Positions 18,456 to 27,390 of a DNA stretch of 64,000 nucleotides are shown here, in pieces. Source of the DNA: Pontibacter mucosus. GTDB lineage: Bacteria; Bacteroidota; Bacteroidia; Cytophagales; Hymenobacteraceae. Made by a program: the position numbers and the translations under genes. Every line of letters starts with the position of its first letter. The first letter of the stretch is position 1. The notes beneath the pieces were generated by a model. That model was not told the origin of the DNA. It saw only the letters and a program-made list of their open reading frames with translations, and searched no databases. The stretch is taken from positions 89,250 to 153,249 of the forward strand of contig NZ_QBKI01000012.1 in assembly GCF_003054055.1 (NCBI RefSeq), given 5' to 3'.

Positions 18456-19537
18456 GGTACGCCTGGCAAAGTATAAAACCGCTGTGGCAGCGCAAAACCG
18501 GCTTCAGGCTGGCGCTGATCTACCTGGCGCTGATCTTCCTGCTCACCCTGATACTGCCACTGCTTCCGCTCCCCTACCCGCCTGAGTACCTCGACCTGGA
18601 ACACCCTTACCTGGCACCGTTCACCCCGGCGGCCCTGGAAAGCGGGCATCCGCTGGGGACCGACGGCCTGGGCCGGGATTTGCTGGCCAATACGCTTTAC
18701 GGCGCACGCACCGCCTTCCTAATCAGCTTGCCGGTGATGCTACTGGCTACCGGAATAGGCATCGTGCTGGGCACAGCGGCAGGTTATTTCGGGAACAATG
18801 GCTTAAGGCATCCGCTGCACAGGTTGTTTTTCTACTTACTGGCTGTGCCGGTGGTGGCAAACTACGGGCTATACATCCCGTGGCAAGTATACCAGCAGGG
18901 AGCGGCACTCTCCTACTTCTGGTGGGCGCTGATTATACTTTGCGGATCGCTTTTGGCTTTGTGGTTGCTGTTCAGGTGGCTCGGAAAAAGACATGCTATC
19001 TGGAGCAGCAGTGTAGCTGTTCCCGTGGACAAGGGCGTGATGCGGCTGACAGAGGCCTTAAACTCTATCCCGCGCTTTGTACTGATTCTGGTGCTGGCAT
19101 CTTTTCTGCCGCCGTCCCTGCCCCTGCTGTCGCTGCTGCTGGTTTTCACGCTATGGCCCGGGACCGCCCGCCTGGCCCGGGCGGAGATGCTTCGGATAAA
19201 GGAACTGCCATACTTTGAGGCGGCCATAAGTATAGGCAATACCCCCACGCGATTACTTTGGCGGCACGCGCTCCCGAACCTTGTTGGCCCGACGCTGGTT
19301 GCTTTTACTTTTGGGCTGGGGGGCGTGCTGGCACTGGAGTCTTCCCTGTCCTTTCTGAACATCGGTGTGCCCAGCTCGCTTGTGAGCTGGGGCCGAACCA
19401 TTGCCGGCATACGGAACAACACCTCTGCCTGGTGGCTGGTTGCCTTTCCCGGAGGGCTTTTAAGCCTTACGGTACTGGCACTTTATACCTGCAGCAATTA
19501 TTTCATGCAGATTTTTAGCTCAAAAAGCCGGGTATAA
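18452..19537 (+). CDS. ABC transporter permease, DppC/OppC type
   Basis: The 361-residue partner permease begins inside the stop of the previous gene. The HPLGTDGLGRDLLANTLYGARTAF segment is the signature of the DppC/OppC group. The EAA-like loop is EMLRIKELPYFEAAISIGNTPTRLLWRHALPN. An extra hydrophobic stretch between the first and main segments (about 110-175) makes it longer than the usual ~300 residues. The gene is the last of the three-gene unit; no clear terminator follows. Confidence 0.87.
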   Translation: MRYAWQSIKPLWQRKTGFRLALIYLALIFLLTLILPLLPLPYPPEYLDLEHPYLAPFTPAALESGHPLGTDGLGRDLLANTLYGARTAFLISLPVMLLATGIGIVLGTAAGYFGNNGLRHPLHRLFFYLLAVPVVANYGLYIPWQVYQQGAALSYFWWALIILCGSLLALWLLFRWLGKRHAIWSSSVAVPVDKGVMRLTEALNSIPRFVLILVLASFLPPSLPLLSLLLVFTLWPGTARLARAEMLRIKELPYFEAAISIGNTPTRLLWRHALPNLVGPTLVAFTFGLGGVLALESSLSFLNIGVPSSLVSWGRTIAGIRNNTSAWWLVAFPGGLLSLTVLALYTCSNYFMQIFSSKSRV

Positions 19538-19812
19538 AACGTTACTTTAAGACACTTTTTCACTCAAAAATACACTCTTTTCTTCTTGCAGAAGGTATGG
19601 CGAACAATTAGCTACACACCTATTTCCGTTACTATTAGGGGTTTTGGGCTTTTAGACGGAGCTAGCACCTGTTATTGAGCATGTACTCAGCAACAACAAT
19701 ACAAGTGATAACCTGAAAAACCATAGTTACTTTGCAGGCTTAAGATTCCTGTTTTGACAGAGGGGGCGTCTGTATACTTGTATCGTGTTAGAACCCAAAA
19801 CCCCATCGTCAC
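19538..19812. other. Spacer without recognisable gene
   Basis: About 275 bases between the permease gene and the 87-aa ORF. A TTACTTTG at 19727 and a TTTTGACA near 19751 resemble promoter elements but the spacing is not canonical. One TATACTT copy lies at 19771. Confidence 0.3.
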
Positions 19813-20076
19813 ATGAAATCTACTTTAAACCCTTCACCCAAGCAATTGGCTGAGCGCTGTATAGTGCAGTCGGTACTGCCGGGTATTCCCTGTATAAAAA
19901 CAACACTGCAAGAAGATGAGCAGGTGGGCTTTGCCACCATCGACGGCAATATGGTAACCTATCACGCCGGATCCAGTGCCGTTAGTAGCGGCGCTGGCAT
20001 CTTTATCGGAGATTACTTTGTGGGGCTGGCAGATAATTACGAATCGGTAAGTATAACCCCCTTTATACGTTACTAA
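19813..20076 (+). CDS. Small hypothetical protein, 87 aa
   Basis: Function not recognised. The frame has ordinary codon use, starts after a plausible spacer and is followed by a strong terminator at 20160, which supports a real short transcript. The product has no signal peptide or membrane segment. It contains a Gly/Ser-rich middle (HAGSSAVSSGAGIFIGDYFVG) and two Cys residues in the N-terminal third (RCIVQ and IPCIK). Confidence 0.55.
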   Translation: MKSTLNPSPKQLAERCIVQSVLPGIPCIKTTLQEDEQVGFATIDGNMVTYHAGSSAVSSGAGIFIGDYFVGLADNYESVSITPFIRY

Positions 20077-20159
20077 CATCAAGAGAACTTAAAGTACTAT
20101 AATACCCCAATTCCCCTTTAATTAATAGATTTTGTTGGTTGTTTGTGTTTAGATTAGGC

Positions 20160-20199
20160 AAGCCCTGTAGTTTCCCCCACTACAGGGCTTTTGCTTTTT
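20160..20199 (+). terminator. Rho-independent terminator after the 87-aa gene
   Basis: AAGCCCTGTAGT (20160-20171) pairs perfectly with ACTACAGGGCTT (20179-20190), followed by TTGCTTTTT. It could also act for the convergent msrA transcript. Confidence 0.85.
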
Positions 20200-20250
20200 A
20201 AAGCGAGCTAAGTTACTGGAAAATAAATTAATAATCAAAGAACTATCTAG

Positions 20251-20793
20251 TTACTTTTGATTTTCAGCTTTGAGTTTCTGCCTGAACACTTTCCTGAACT
20301 TGTCCAATTTGGGGCGGATAACAAAGCTGCAGTAAGGCTCATGGCCGTGTGTGTTGTAGTAGTTCACATGGTAGTTCTCAGCCGGGTAAAACTTCTCCAG
20401 CGGCACGATCTCCGTCACAACCGGGTCATCGTAGGCGCCGGAGGCCTCCAGTTCCTGTTTATACTTCTCCGCCAGTTGCTTCTGCTCCTGGTTGTGGTAA
20501 AAAACGGCGGAGCGGTACTGGGTGCCCACATCGTTGCCCTGGCGGTTCAGGGTCGTGGGGTCGTGGGTGGCCCAGAAAACCTCCAGCAGTTCTTCATAGC
20601 TGATCTTATCCGGGTCGTAACTTACCTGCAGCACCTCGGCGTGCCCGGTGGTGCCGCTACAAACCTGTTGGTAGGTCGGGTTCTCCACCTGCCCGCCGGC
20701 ATAGCCCGGCATCACTCGCTCCACCCCTTCCAACTCCTGAAAAACGGCCTCTGTACACCAGAAGCAGCCATTGCCAAATGTCGCTAGTTCCAT
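20251..20793 (-). CDS. msrA: Peptide-methionine (S)-S-oxide reductase MsrA
   Basis: The 180-residue protein carries the MsrA active-site motif GCFWCTE with Cys10 as nucleophile and the nearby Cys13, then GYAGG, YDP, and the GTQYRSAVFYH motif of the substrate pocket. The enzyme reduces methionine-S-sulfoxide in oxidised proteins. The length is close to the family norm, and no MsrB domain is fused. The plus-strand frame across it is a shadow. Confidence 0.95.
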   Translation of the reverse strand: MELATFGNGCFWCTEAVFQELEGVERVMPGYAGGQVENPTYQQVCSGTTGHAEVLQVSYDPDKISYEELLEVFWATHDPTTLNRQGNDVGTQYRSAVFYHNQEQKQLAEKYKQELEASGAYDDPVVTEIVPLEKFYPAENYHVNYYNTHGHEPYCSFVIRPKLDKFRKVFRQKLKAENQK

Positions 20794-20902
20794 ACGTTGT
20801 TATTTTATACGCTTACGGTTTCTCGGTTAAGCTCCGTTAGTGCTGTTTATAATTTCCTTACCCCTACGCAGGAAACTGTTCCTGAGGAGGCAGTTTATAC
20901 TT

Positions 20903-20938
20903 CGTGCCTGACGTTGCCAAGTATAAAACTGTTTGTAT
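20903..20938. repeat. Inverted AAGTATA pair in the msrA upstream region
   Basis: AGTTTATACTT and AAGTATAAAACT are arranged as an inverted pair with a roughly 16-base spacer, between msrA and the next gene, which are divergent. Confidence 0.55.
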
Positions 20939-21076
20939 CATGACAAAACAACTTAAACCTGCCAGTGTTTTTGCTCACCAGATTTATTAACCCTTCACTA
21001 CCGCCTTACGTTACCTTTCAAATAAAAACACTATCTTATCCCATATTTTTAACAGCCATTCCCTTAGCTCAACTTA

Positions 21077-23173
21077 ATGACCCTATCAAAGCACGCCGCT
21101 TCCAACCCCAGCAACGACTCCAGGAATAATTTCTTAAAAGGTGGAGGTGAGATGGGAGCCATGATGCGAAACTTCGACTGGGCATCTCACCCCTTAGGAG
21201 AGCCGCAAGGCTGGCCACAGAGCCTTAAAAACAACATCCGGCTGATGCTCAACTCGGCATTCCCCATGTTCATCTGGTGGTCGCAGGATTTATATATGTT
21301 CCATAACGATGCGTACCTGCCTGCCCTGGGCAAGAAGCACCCCAAAGCACTTGGAGCCTCCGCGCCGCAAATGTGGGCCGAGATTTGGGACCAGATCGGG
21401 GGCATTACTGAAAATATCCTGGAAACGGGCGAGGACTTCTATGCCCAGAACCTGCTGCTGTACCTGGAGCGCAAAGAATTCGCCGAGGAAACCTACTGGA
21501 CATTCTCCTACAGCCCGGCCTTTAACGACGCCGGTGAGATTGCGGGCATCTTCTGTGCCTGCAACGAGGAGACGAGTTTTGTACTTGGCCAGCGCAGGCT
21601 AAAAAGCCTGAAAGACCTCTCCGATACGCTGTCGCATGTGGCTACGCTGGAGGACCTTGGACCTGCAGCCTGCCAAACCTTAAGCTCCAACCACAACGAC
21701 ATTCCTTTCTGCCTGATGTACCTGGTGGATGGACAAAGCAGGCAGGCGACGCTGGCCGGAATGGCCGGCACGGTTCCCGAACAGCTTGCCCCGCCAAGCA
21801 TCAGTTTGACAAACGCAGGGGAAGTTTGGCCGCTGGGCCTGGTAAGCCATCTCTCCCATGGCATGGTAGCGGATCTTGCAGTTCCTGCCGGCAAGGTTCA
21901 GCAGGCGGTTATACTTCCCATCGTCAAAGCCAGCGGCGACCAGCTGGCCGGCTTCTTTATAGCCGGCATCAGCGCGGCGCAGGAGTATACCGAAGACTAC
22001 AAGGGCTTCCATAGCCTGCTGGCCGCTCAGATGGGCACCTCCATCACCAGCGTAAGGGCCAAGGAAGAAATACTGAAACGGCAGGATTTTCTGAATGAGA
22101 TCTTCCAGCAGGCCCCGGTGGGCATCACCATCCTCAACGGTCCCAATTACATCGTGGAGATCGCTAACCCCAGGGTATGCGAGATATGGCGCGTACAACA
22201 GCGGGATGTGTTGGGCAAGCCTATTTTTGATGTTCTCCCCGAAGCTGTGGGCCAGGGCTTTAAGGATTTGCTGGACAATGTCATGGCCACCGGTATCCCC
22301 CATGTAGCCAACGAGGTGCCGCTGGTGCTGGAGCGGCGGGACAGGCAGGAAGTAGTGCACCTGAACTTTGTGTACCACCCGATGCGCGACGAGCATGGCC
22401 TTGTGACGGGTATCATTGCCACTGCCATCGAGATTAGCGAGCAGGTGGCGGCCCGCCTGGAGGTTGAGGCTGTTAACAAGGCGCTGCTGGCAACGAACGC
22501 CGACCTGGACAACTTTGTATACGCTGCCTCGCACGACCTGAAGGCCCCAATCTTCAACATCGAGGGGCTGATGGACGAACTGCTGCAGCACCTGCCGCAG
22601 GAGGTGGCTGCCTCGGAAGAGATGCGGCAACTGTCCTCCTACATGTATGGCTCCATCAACCGGTTCAAGCGCGTTGTCAGCGACCTGACGCAGGTGGCCA
22701 GAACGCAGCGCGAGGATGACGAAAACTCCTACGCCATCGACCTGAACGACGTGATAACAGAAGTATGCATGGACCTGAAACCCATCATCTCCGAAACTGG
22801 GGCCGTTATCCAGACAAGTATAGCGCCGGGCACTACCATCCGGTTCTCCTTTAAAAACATGCGCAGCGTGATGTACAACCTCATCAGCAACGCTATCAAG
22901 TATAGCTCCCCCAACCGCGCTCCCTACATCAGCATCAGTACCGCCCCAGGTAAAGGTTTTACTGTTCTCACGGTGGCCGATAACGGCCTTGGCCTGAAGC
23001 AGGCGGACGCGCCGAAGATCTTTTCCCTGTTCAAGCGCCTCCACGACCACGTGGATGGCTCCGGCATCGGGCTTTACATTGTAAAGAAAATCGTGGAGAA
23101 TGCGGGAGGCAGGATTGAAGTAGAAAGTGAACTCGACAAAGGAACCGCTTTCAAAGTATACCTCCCGCATTAA
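21077..23173 (+). CDS. PAS/GAF sensor histidine kinase (HisKA type)
   Basis: The 698-residue cytoplasmic kinase has no membrane segments. An N-terminal PAS-like region (about 30-165) is followed by a GAF-like domain (about 185-330), a PAS domain (about 340-460), a HisKA dimerisation domain with the phospho-acceptor H486 in AASHDLKAPI, and a HATPase domain with NLISNAIKYS (N box), VADNGLGL and GSGIGLYIVKK (G boxes). Such kinases in Bacteroidota often sense light, redox or ligand signals, but the signal is not apparent here. No response regulator lies adjacent, so the partner is unknown. Confidence 0.88.
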   Translation: MTLSKHAASNPSNDSRNNFLKGGGEMGAMMRNFDWASHPLGEPQGWPQSLKNNIRLMLNSAFPMFIWWSQDLYMFHNDAYLPALGKKHPKALGASAPQMWAEIWDQIGGITENILETGEDFYAQNLLLYLERKEFAEETYWTFSYSPAFNDAGEIAGIFCACNEETSFVLGQRRLKSLKDLSDTLSHVATLEDLGPAACQTLSSNHNDIPFCLMYLVDGQSRQATLAGMAGTVPEQLAPPSISLTNAGEVWPLGLVSHLSHGMVADLAVPAGKVQQAVILPIVKASGDQLAGFFIAGISAAQEYTEDYKGFHSLLAAQMGTSITSVRAKEEILKRQDFLNEIFQQAPVGITILNGPNYIVEIANPRVCEIWRVQQRDVLGKPIFDVLPEAVGQGFKDLLDNVMATGIPHVANEVPLVLERRDRQEVVHLNFVYHPMRDEHGLVTGIIATAIEISEQVAARLEVEAVNKALLATNADLDNFVYAASHDLKAPIFNIEGLMDELLQHLPQEVAASEEMRQLSSYMYGSINRFKRVVSDLTQVARTQREDDENSYAIDLNDVITEVCMDLKPIISETGAVIQTSIAPGTTIRFSFKNMRSVMYNLISNAIKYSSPNRAPYISISTAPGKGFTVLTVADNGLGLKQADAPKIFSLFKRLHDHVDGSGIGLYIVKKIVENAGGRIEVESELDKGTAFKVYLPH

Positions 23174-23223
23174 GCACACCGGCTGGCCCCACTCTTATTT
23201 GTAACTACTCAGGTTAGCCTTGA

Positions 23224-23255
23224 TTTATACTTTGCAGGTTGCTCCAAAGTATAAA
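23224..23255. terminator. Inverted AAGTATA pair downstream of the histidine kinase
   Basis: TTTATACTTTG (23224-23234) and CAAAGTATAAA (23245-23255) are perfect 11-bp complements with a 10-base spacer, starting 50 bases after the kinase stop. It lacks a strong T tract, so termination is possible rather than certain. Confidence 0.45.
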
Positions 23256-23387
23256 CCAGGGCTTTTCTCTTACCCCGTTTCCCACTAATTCCATGTCATA
23301 CAGGAACTTCCGAACAACTAAACCGGAGGGGTGCAACGTATGAACGTAAGAAAACAAAGTATAAAACCGGAAAACAAACTTAAGATT

Positions 23388-24503
23388 ATGGCAATATCAT
23401 TGAAATCCCTCCGCGAGCAGGTAATCGTTATTACCGGAGCCTCCAGCGGAATCGGACTTGTAACGGCGCGCGCAGCCGCTAAGAAAGGCGCCCGGCTGGT
23501 GCTGGCCTCCAGAAACGAGGAAGCCCTGGAGCAAATAACCGAGCAAATCAGAATGGAAGGCGGGGAGGCCGTGTACATGGTGACCGACGTGGGCAACCGC
23601 GAGGAGGTGCAGCGCCTGGCCGAGACAGCCATCAGGCACTACGGAGGCTTCGACACCTGGGTAAACAACGCCGGCGTATCTATTTACGGCAAGCTGGCCG
23701 AGGTAAGCGAGGAGGATAACCGGCGCCTGTTCGACACCAACTTCTGGGGCGTGGTGTCCGGGTCGCTGATTGCGGCAAGCCACCTGCGCAACCGGGGCGG
23801 GGCCATCATCAACCTTGGCAGCGAGCTGTCGGATGTGGCCATACCGCTGCAGGGCATGTACGCGGCCAGCAAACATGCCGTAAAGGGCTTTACGGATGCC
23901 TTGCGCATGGAGCTGGAGGAAGAGGCCGCGCCTGTCTCCGTCACGCTAATCAAGCCTGCCGGTATCGACACCCCCTACCCGCAGCACGCCCGCAACTATA
24001 CCGAGCATGAACTTACCCTGCCGCCGCCGGTGTATGCCCCGGAGGAAGTGGCCGCAGCCATACTTCATGCCGCCACCCACCCGGAGCGCGATATTTTTGT
24101 GGGCAGCGGCTCGAAGATGATGAGCAGCCTGAACAAGTATGCGCCCAGCCTGATGGATTGGATAAACAAATCCTTCATGACGAAGGCGCAGGTAACCGAT
24201 GCGCCCGCCCGCCACACAGAGGGCTCCCTGCATCAGCCTGGCGCCGATGGTATGGAACACGGCCACTACAAAGGCCATGTCATGAAAAAGAGCCTCTATA
24301 CACGCGCCTCCATGCACCCGGTACTTACTGGTACGATGGTGGCGGCAGCCAGCGCCGCAGCCATTGCGCTGATGAACAAAAGGAAGAATAAAAAAGGCCG
24401 TTTAAATGCTCCAGTGCAGCGTTACGAAGGCACCCCGATCCGGCAACATGAAGGCACCCAGGTCCGGCATCGTGAAGGCGAGCCGCCCATGTATAATATT
24501 TAG
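23388..24503 (+). CDS. SDR oxidoreductase with C-terminal membrane segment and repeat tail
   Basis: Starting at ATG 23388 the protein has 371 residues (an upstream ATG at 23331 would add 19 unconserved ones). The classical SDR core shows TGASSGIG, NNAG and the active-site YAASK with the Ser in LGSELSD. It continues past the usual ~250 residues with a linker and a hydrophobic segment (TGTMVAAASAAAIALMNK), then a tail of about 2.6 imperfect 8-residue repeats (YEGTPIRQ, HEGTQVRH, REGE) encoded by 24-bp tandem repeats. This SDR-plus-tail form, similar to YqjQ/DltE-like reductases, has an unknown substrate. Confidence 0.85.
   Translation: MAISLKSLREQVIVITGASSGIGLVTARAAAKKGARLVLASRNEEALEQITEQIRMEGGEAVYMVTDVGNREEVQRLAETAIRHYGGFDTWVNNAGVSIYGKLAEVSEEDNRRLFDTNFWGVVSGSLIAASHLRNRGGAIINLGSELSDVAIPLQGMYAASKHAVKGFTDALRMELEEEAAPVSVTLIKPAGIDTPYPQHARNYTEHELTLPPPVYAPEEVAAAILHAATHPERDIFVGSGSKMMSSLNKYAPSLMDWINKSFMTKAQVTDAPARHTEGSLHQPGADGMEHGHYKGHVMKKSLYTRASMHPVLTGTMVAAASAAAIALMNKRKNKKGRLNAPVQRYEGTPIRQHEGTQVRHREGEPPMYNI
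24420..24488 (+). repeat. 24-bp tandem repeat in the SDR tail
   Basis: Units CGTTACGAAGGCACC..., CAACATGAAGGCACC... and CATCGTGAAGGCGAG follow each other every 24 bases and encode the YEGTPIRQ-like tail. Length variation between strains is plausible. Confidence 0.65.
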
Positions 24504-24520
24504 AAACGTAGGCTAACACA

Positions 24521-24558
24521 ACAGGAGCCCCTGACCGCGGTCAGGGGCTCCTGTTTTT
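24521..24558 (+). terminator. Rho-independent terminator after the SDR gene
   Basis: ACAGGAGCCCCTGA (24521-24534) pairs perfectly with TCAGGGGCTCCTGT (24541-24554), followed by a T run. Confidence 0.9.
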
Positions 24559-24683
24559 ATGGTGCGACCCATTGCCTCCGCGCCTGGGGTCAGGCGCACA
24601 CAACTGTGCGAAAACGCCAACACCGCGCAGCATCAGCCGTAAAAGCTCTGGCACCCACTGCCTATACAGAACACACCCTATAC

Positions 24684-25598
24684 ATGAAAAAATTTGCCAT
24701 TGCCCTACATGCTGGTGCCGAGACCGTTAAGCGGAGAGAGGTGACTAAAGCCCAGGAAAAGGCTTACAGAAAAGGAATAGAAGAGGCGCTCAGGGCCGGG
24801 AACGCCATTCTTAAGAAAGGCGGCAGTGCCGTGGAGGCTGTTGTGGCCGCCATAGAAAGTATGGAAAACAACGAACACTTCAACGCGGGCCGTGGCGGCA
24901 GTCTGAACCAATTTGGGGAGGCCGACTTTGATGCCGCTATCATGGATGGCCGCAACCTGAACTCGGGCTCGGTGGGCAGTGTGCGCTACGTAAAAAACCC
25001 GGTAAAACTGGCGCTGGAGATCATGCAGCACTGTAAGCACGCCTTCCTGGCAGGCGCGGGCGCAGAGGAGTTTGCCCTCAGGCAGGGGCTGGAACTGAAG
25101 GAGCCCGCCTACTTTGTAACCGAGGAAAAGCTGAAAGCCTGGCACGAAAGCGTTCTGGAGGAGCGAAACGGCGGGCACGATACCGTGGGCGCCGTTGCCC
25201 TGGACCAGCAAGGCAACCTGGCGGCCGGCACCTCTACCGGCGGACTCATGAACCGCATGAAAGGCCGTGTGTCCGACAGCCCCATTATCGGAGCGGGCAC
25301 CTATGCCAACAATCCCTATTGTGCCGTCAGCTGTACCGGAGACGGGGACATCATCATGCGTGGCTCCATTGCCCACGAAGTATACGCCCAGGTAAAGTAT
25401 GGGGGTGAGCAGCTGCAAGCAGCCGCTGCGAAGGCCATCACCATGCACGCCAAGTTCCTGAAGGGCGACATGGGCCTGGTAACCATGAACGGGGAGGCGG
25501 AAACCGCCTTTGCCTTTAACACCAACCTGATGAAACGGGGCTACAGCATAGACGGCCAAAAGCCTGTGATAGCGCTTTGGGAGGATGAAGAAGTATAA
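24684..25598 (+). CDS. Isoaspartyl peptidase / L-asparaginase (Ntn-hydrolase)
   Basis: The 304-residue protein starts at ATG 24684 (MKKFAIALHAGAE); an upstream in-frame extension lacks family similarity. It belongs to the plant-type asparaginase / IaaA family, cleaved autocatalytically before the nucleophile Thr167 in GGHDTVGAVA. The GTSTGGLMNRMKGRVSDSPIIGAGTYA segment and the GDGD turn complete the active site. The family hydrolyses beta-aspartyl dipeptides, including beta-Asp-Arg released from cyanophycin. The cyanophycinase gene lies 2.7 kb away in a convergent cluster, which makes that role likely (inference). Confidence 0.9.
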   Translation: MKKFAIALHAGAETVKRREVTKAQEKAYRKGIEEALRAGNAILKKGGSAVEAVVAAIESMENNEHFNAGRGGSLNQFGEADFDAAIMDGRNLNSGSVGSVRYVKNPVKLALEIMQHCKHAFLAGAGAEEFALRQGLELKEPAYFVTEEKLKAWHESVLEERNGGHDTVGAVALDQQGNLAAGTSTGGLMNRMKGRVSDSPIIGAGTYANNPYCAVSCTGDGDIIMRGSIAHEVYAQVKYGGEQLQAAAAKAITMHAKFLKGDMGLVTMNGEAETAFAFNTNLMKRGYSIDGQKPVIALWEDEEV

Positions 25599-25645
25599 GA
25601 AGAAGTATAAAAGGTAAGCGGCGATGGGAATAGCCAGTATAAAGG

Positions 25646-26965
25646 CTACTCCCGCTCCACATACTTTGTAATGCAATGCACGGAGCCGGCAAACTCCGCC
25701 AGCGGGTGGTAGTCCTCCAGCAAGATTACAGTAAAGCCAAGTCCCTCCCAGATCTCCTTGTTCCGTTGGTCTACCTGCTGCAGCTCCTGCCAGTTGCCAT
25801 GGCCATAGGTTGGCAACCAGACCGTTCTCTCCTCCGGCCCCTTTACTTCCACCAGCGCATTGTTGTAGGTAGCGTAATACCACTTCCGCACCCTCTCCTG
25901 CTCATCGTCCACGTACACCAGCGGCAACGGGTTCCGGAGTACCTCAAACTTAAGCCTTTCCAGCAGGTCGGCTATCTCGTCGAAGGCTTCAGGCGTGGCC
26001 AGGTCATCGAAGTTATTGCTCAGCATCCGGGAAGCCATGCGCGGGTCCCCGACCAGCACCTGGTACTTGCCCTGCGCGTTGCGGCCAGCCAGCGTTAAAA
26101 ACATATCGATGTGGAAGATGGGCTGCACGGTGCCTTCGGTGTTCCTGGCGTAGAGGATCTCTTTCCAGTCTTCGCCGCTTAGTTTAAAGGGCCGCTCCTG
26201 TTCTGCCGGAAGCTGCAGCGTGGTGCAGATAAAGTATAGAATCCTGTCCCTGTCGAGGTACTGCTGGTAGAGTGCCGTCAGTTTTTTCTTCAGATGGTTG
26301 CCGTCCCCCTGTAGCATGTAGCGCAGGTCCAGGAACGTGTCCACACCGTAGTTGGCCCCCAGCAGGAAGAAATCATCCCCCACCAGCACATTGCCCCCCT
26401 CAAAGTATACCGGTACCTTCACCCGCTGCCAGCCAAACTCCCTGGCGGCATAGTAACTGGCCAGTTCATCGCCTGCCCTGCGGTTGGAGTGCGGCTGCAC
26501 CATGTAAGGCACCCCCTCCGGGTCGTGCACCAGCTCAAAGTCATCCTCTGCCCACACGGTCATTTCGATGGCGTCGGGCACGGTGGCCAGCTGCACCCGG
26601 TGCTCCAGCTCCTGCTGCTGCACCCACGCCTGCACACTCTCCTTTACCGAAGCATGCGTCAGTATAAAGAACCTGGTGTAGGAAGGCAGTTTAAGGATGA
26701 GGTCGGCGTATACTTTCCAGCAGGGATTATCCTCGCCCGCCATGGCATAGGCCGGTATGGTTAAGGCCAGGGCTTTGAGGGCACCGTCCGCGCTTGGCAC
26801 CAGGCGGGGCTGCAGGGGCAGTGTCTGACAGTCCTGCATCAGGCTTATCGCGATGCTGCGCCGGCGCATGGCCTCTCCGTTCAGCACCTGTTCCTCCTCT
26901 TTGTTCAGCTCCGGTATTAACGGGTAGTGTCTGGGGCGAAGTTTGGTTTCCCTTGCATATTGCAT
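25646..26965 (-). CDS. Pentein-fold guanidino hydrolase-like protein
   Basis: Starting at ATG 26965 the protein has 439 residues, and this start avoids overlap with the neighbouring gene. The pentein (arginine/agmatine deiminase) catalytic pattern is visible: VWAEDD near 138-142 (family W-x-(R/E)-D site), E189-G-G-N, H285 in FHIDMFLTL and a C-terminal Cys431 in GSVHCITK. This is the Glu/His/Cys set used to attack guanidino groups. It is longer than agmatine deiminases (~360 residues) and differs in the linker regions, so the exact substrate (arginine, an Arg-containing peptide or other) is not determined. It is the third gene of the cyanophycinase unit. Confidence 0.75.
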   Translation of the reverse strand: MQYARETKLRPRHYPLIPELNKEEEQVLNGEAMRRRSIAISLMQDCQTLPLQPRLVPSADGALKALALTIPAYAMAGEDNPCWKVYADLILKLPSYTRFFILTHASVKESVQAWVQQQELEHRVQLATVPDAIEMTVWAEDDFELVHDPEGVPYMVQPHSNRRAGDELASYYAAREFGWQRVKVPVYFEGGNVLVGDDFFLLGANYGVDTFLDLRYMLQGDGNHLKKKLTALYQQYLDRDRILYFICTTLQLPAEQERPFKLSGEDWKEILYARNTEGTVQPIFHIDMFLTLAGRNAQGKYQVLVGDPRMASRMLSNNFDDLATPEAFDEIADLLERLKFEVLRNPLPLVYVDDEQERVRKWYYATYNNALVEVKGPEERTVWLPTYGHGNWQELQQVDQRNKEIWEGLGFTVILLEDYHPLAEFAGSVHCITKYVERE

Positions 26966-26988
26966 CCAAAATTTGTTTTCAGTGGTGG

Positions 26989-27381
26989 TTACACGCTTTT
27001 CTCGCTCACCTCCCTGGAGCCTGCCCAAAGCCAAAGTATAATCAGTATGGCTTCGGCCACGGCATCCAGCAGGTATATGTTTCTGATCACATCAGTCAGG
27101 GCATAGTATACATCTATCCCTATCAGACCGGCCGCTGAGGCCATGCCCAGCCCTTTTATCTCCTGCGTCACCCGCCGCCGCAGGCCCGCCGCCAGCAGGG
27201 TGCCGCCAATTACGGTAATAAGCACGCCTACCGTGTACAGCAGCCAATAGTCCTGCTTGGGGCCTGTTACCCATACAAAGCTTTTCAGGTGGAGAAATGG
27301 CCAGATACCCGTGATCAGCCAGTAGCCGCCTTGCAGCAATGCCACTAAACGCAGGCCCGGCCGGATGGTAGATGCGCCCAT
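26989..27381 (-). CDS. Small four-helix membrane protein
   Basis: Function not recognised. The 130-residue protein has four hydrophobic segments (about 10-30, 45-65, 75-95 and 100-122). It lies 9 bases downstream of the cyanophycinase gene and 23 bases upstream of the pentein gene on the same strand, so it is probably co-transcribed with them. It could be an unrelated passenger or a membrane component of the locus. Confidence 0.7.
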   Translation of the reverse strand: MGASTIRPGLRLVALLQGGYWLITGIWPFLHLKSFVWVTGPKQDYWLLYTVGVLITVIGGTLLAAGLRRRVTQEIKGLGMASAAGLIGIDVYYALTDVIRNIYLLDAVAEAILIILWLWAGSREVSEKSV

Positions 27382-27390
27382 TGCCCTGTT

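Noticed and set aside
21680..23179. 499-codon minus-strand frame over the histidine kinase
   Set aside because: It is antisense to a kinase with all its motifs and shows no family resemblance.
23331..23387. Upstream start for the SDR gene
   Set aside because: The first 19 residues are unconserved and the internal ATG fits the family start.
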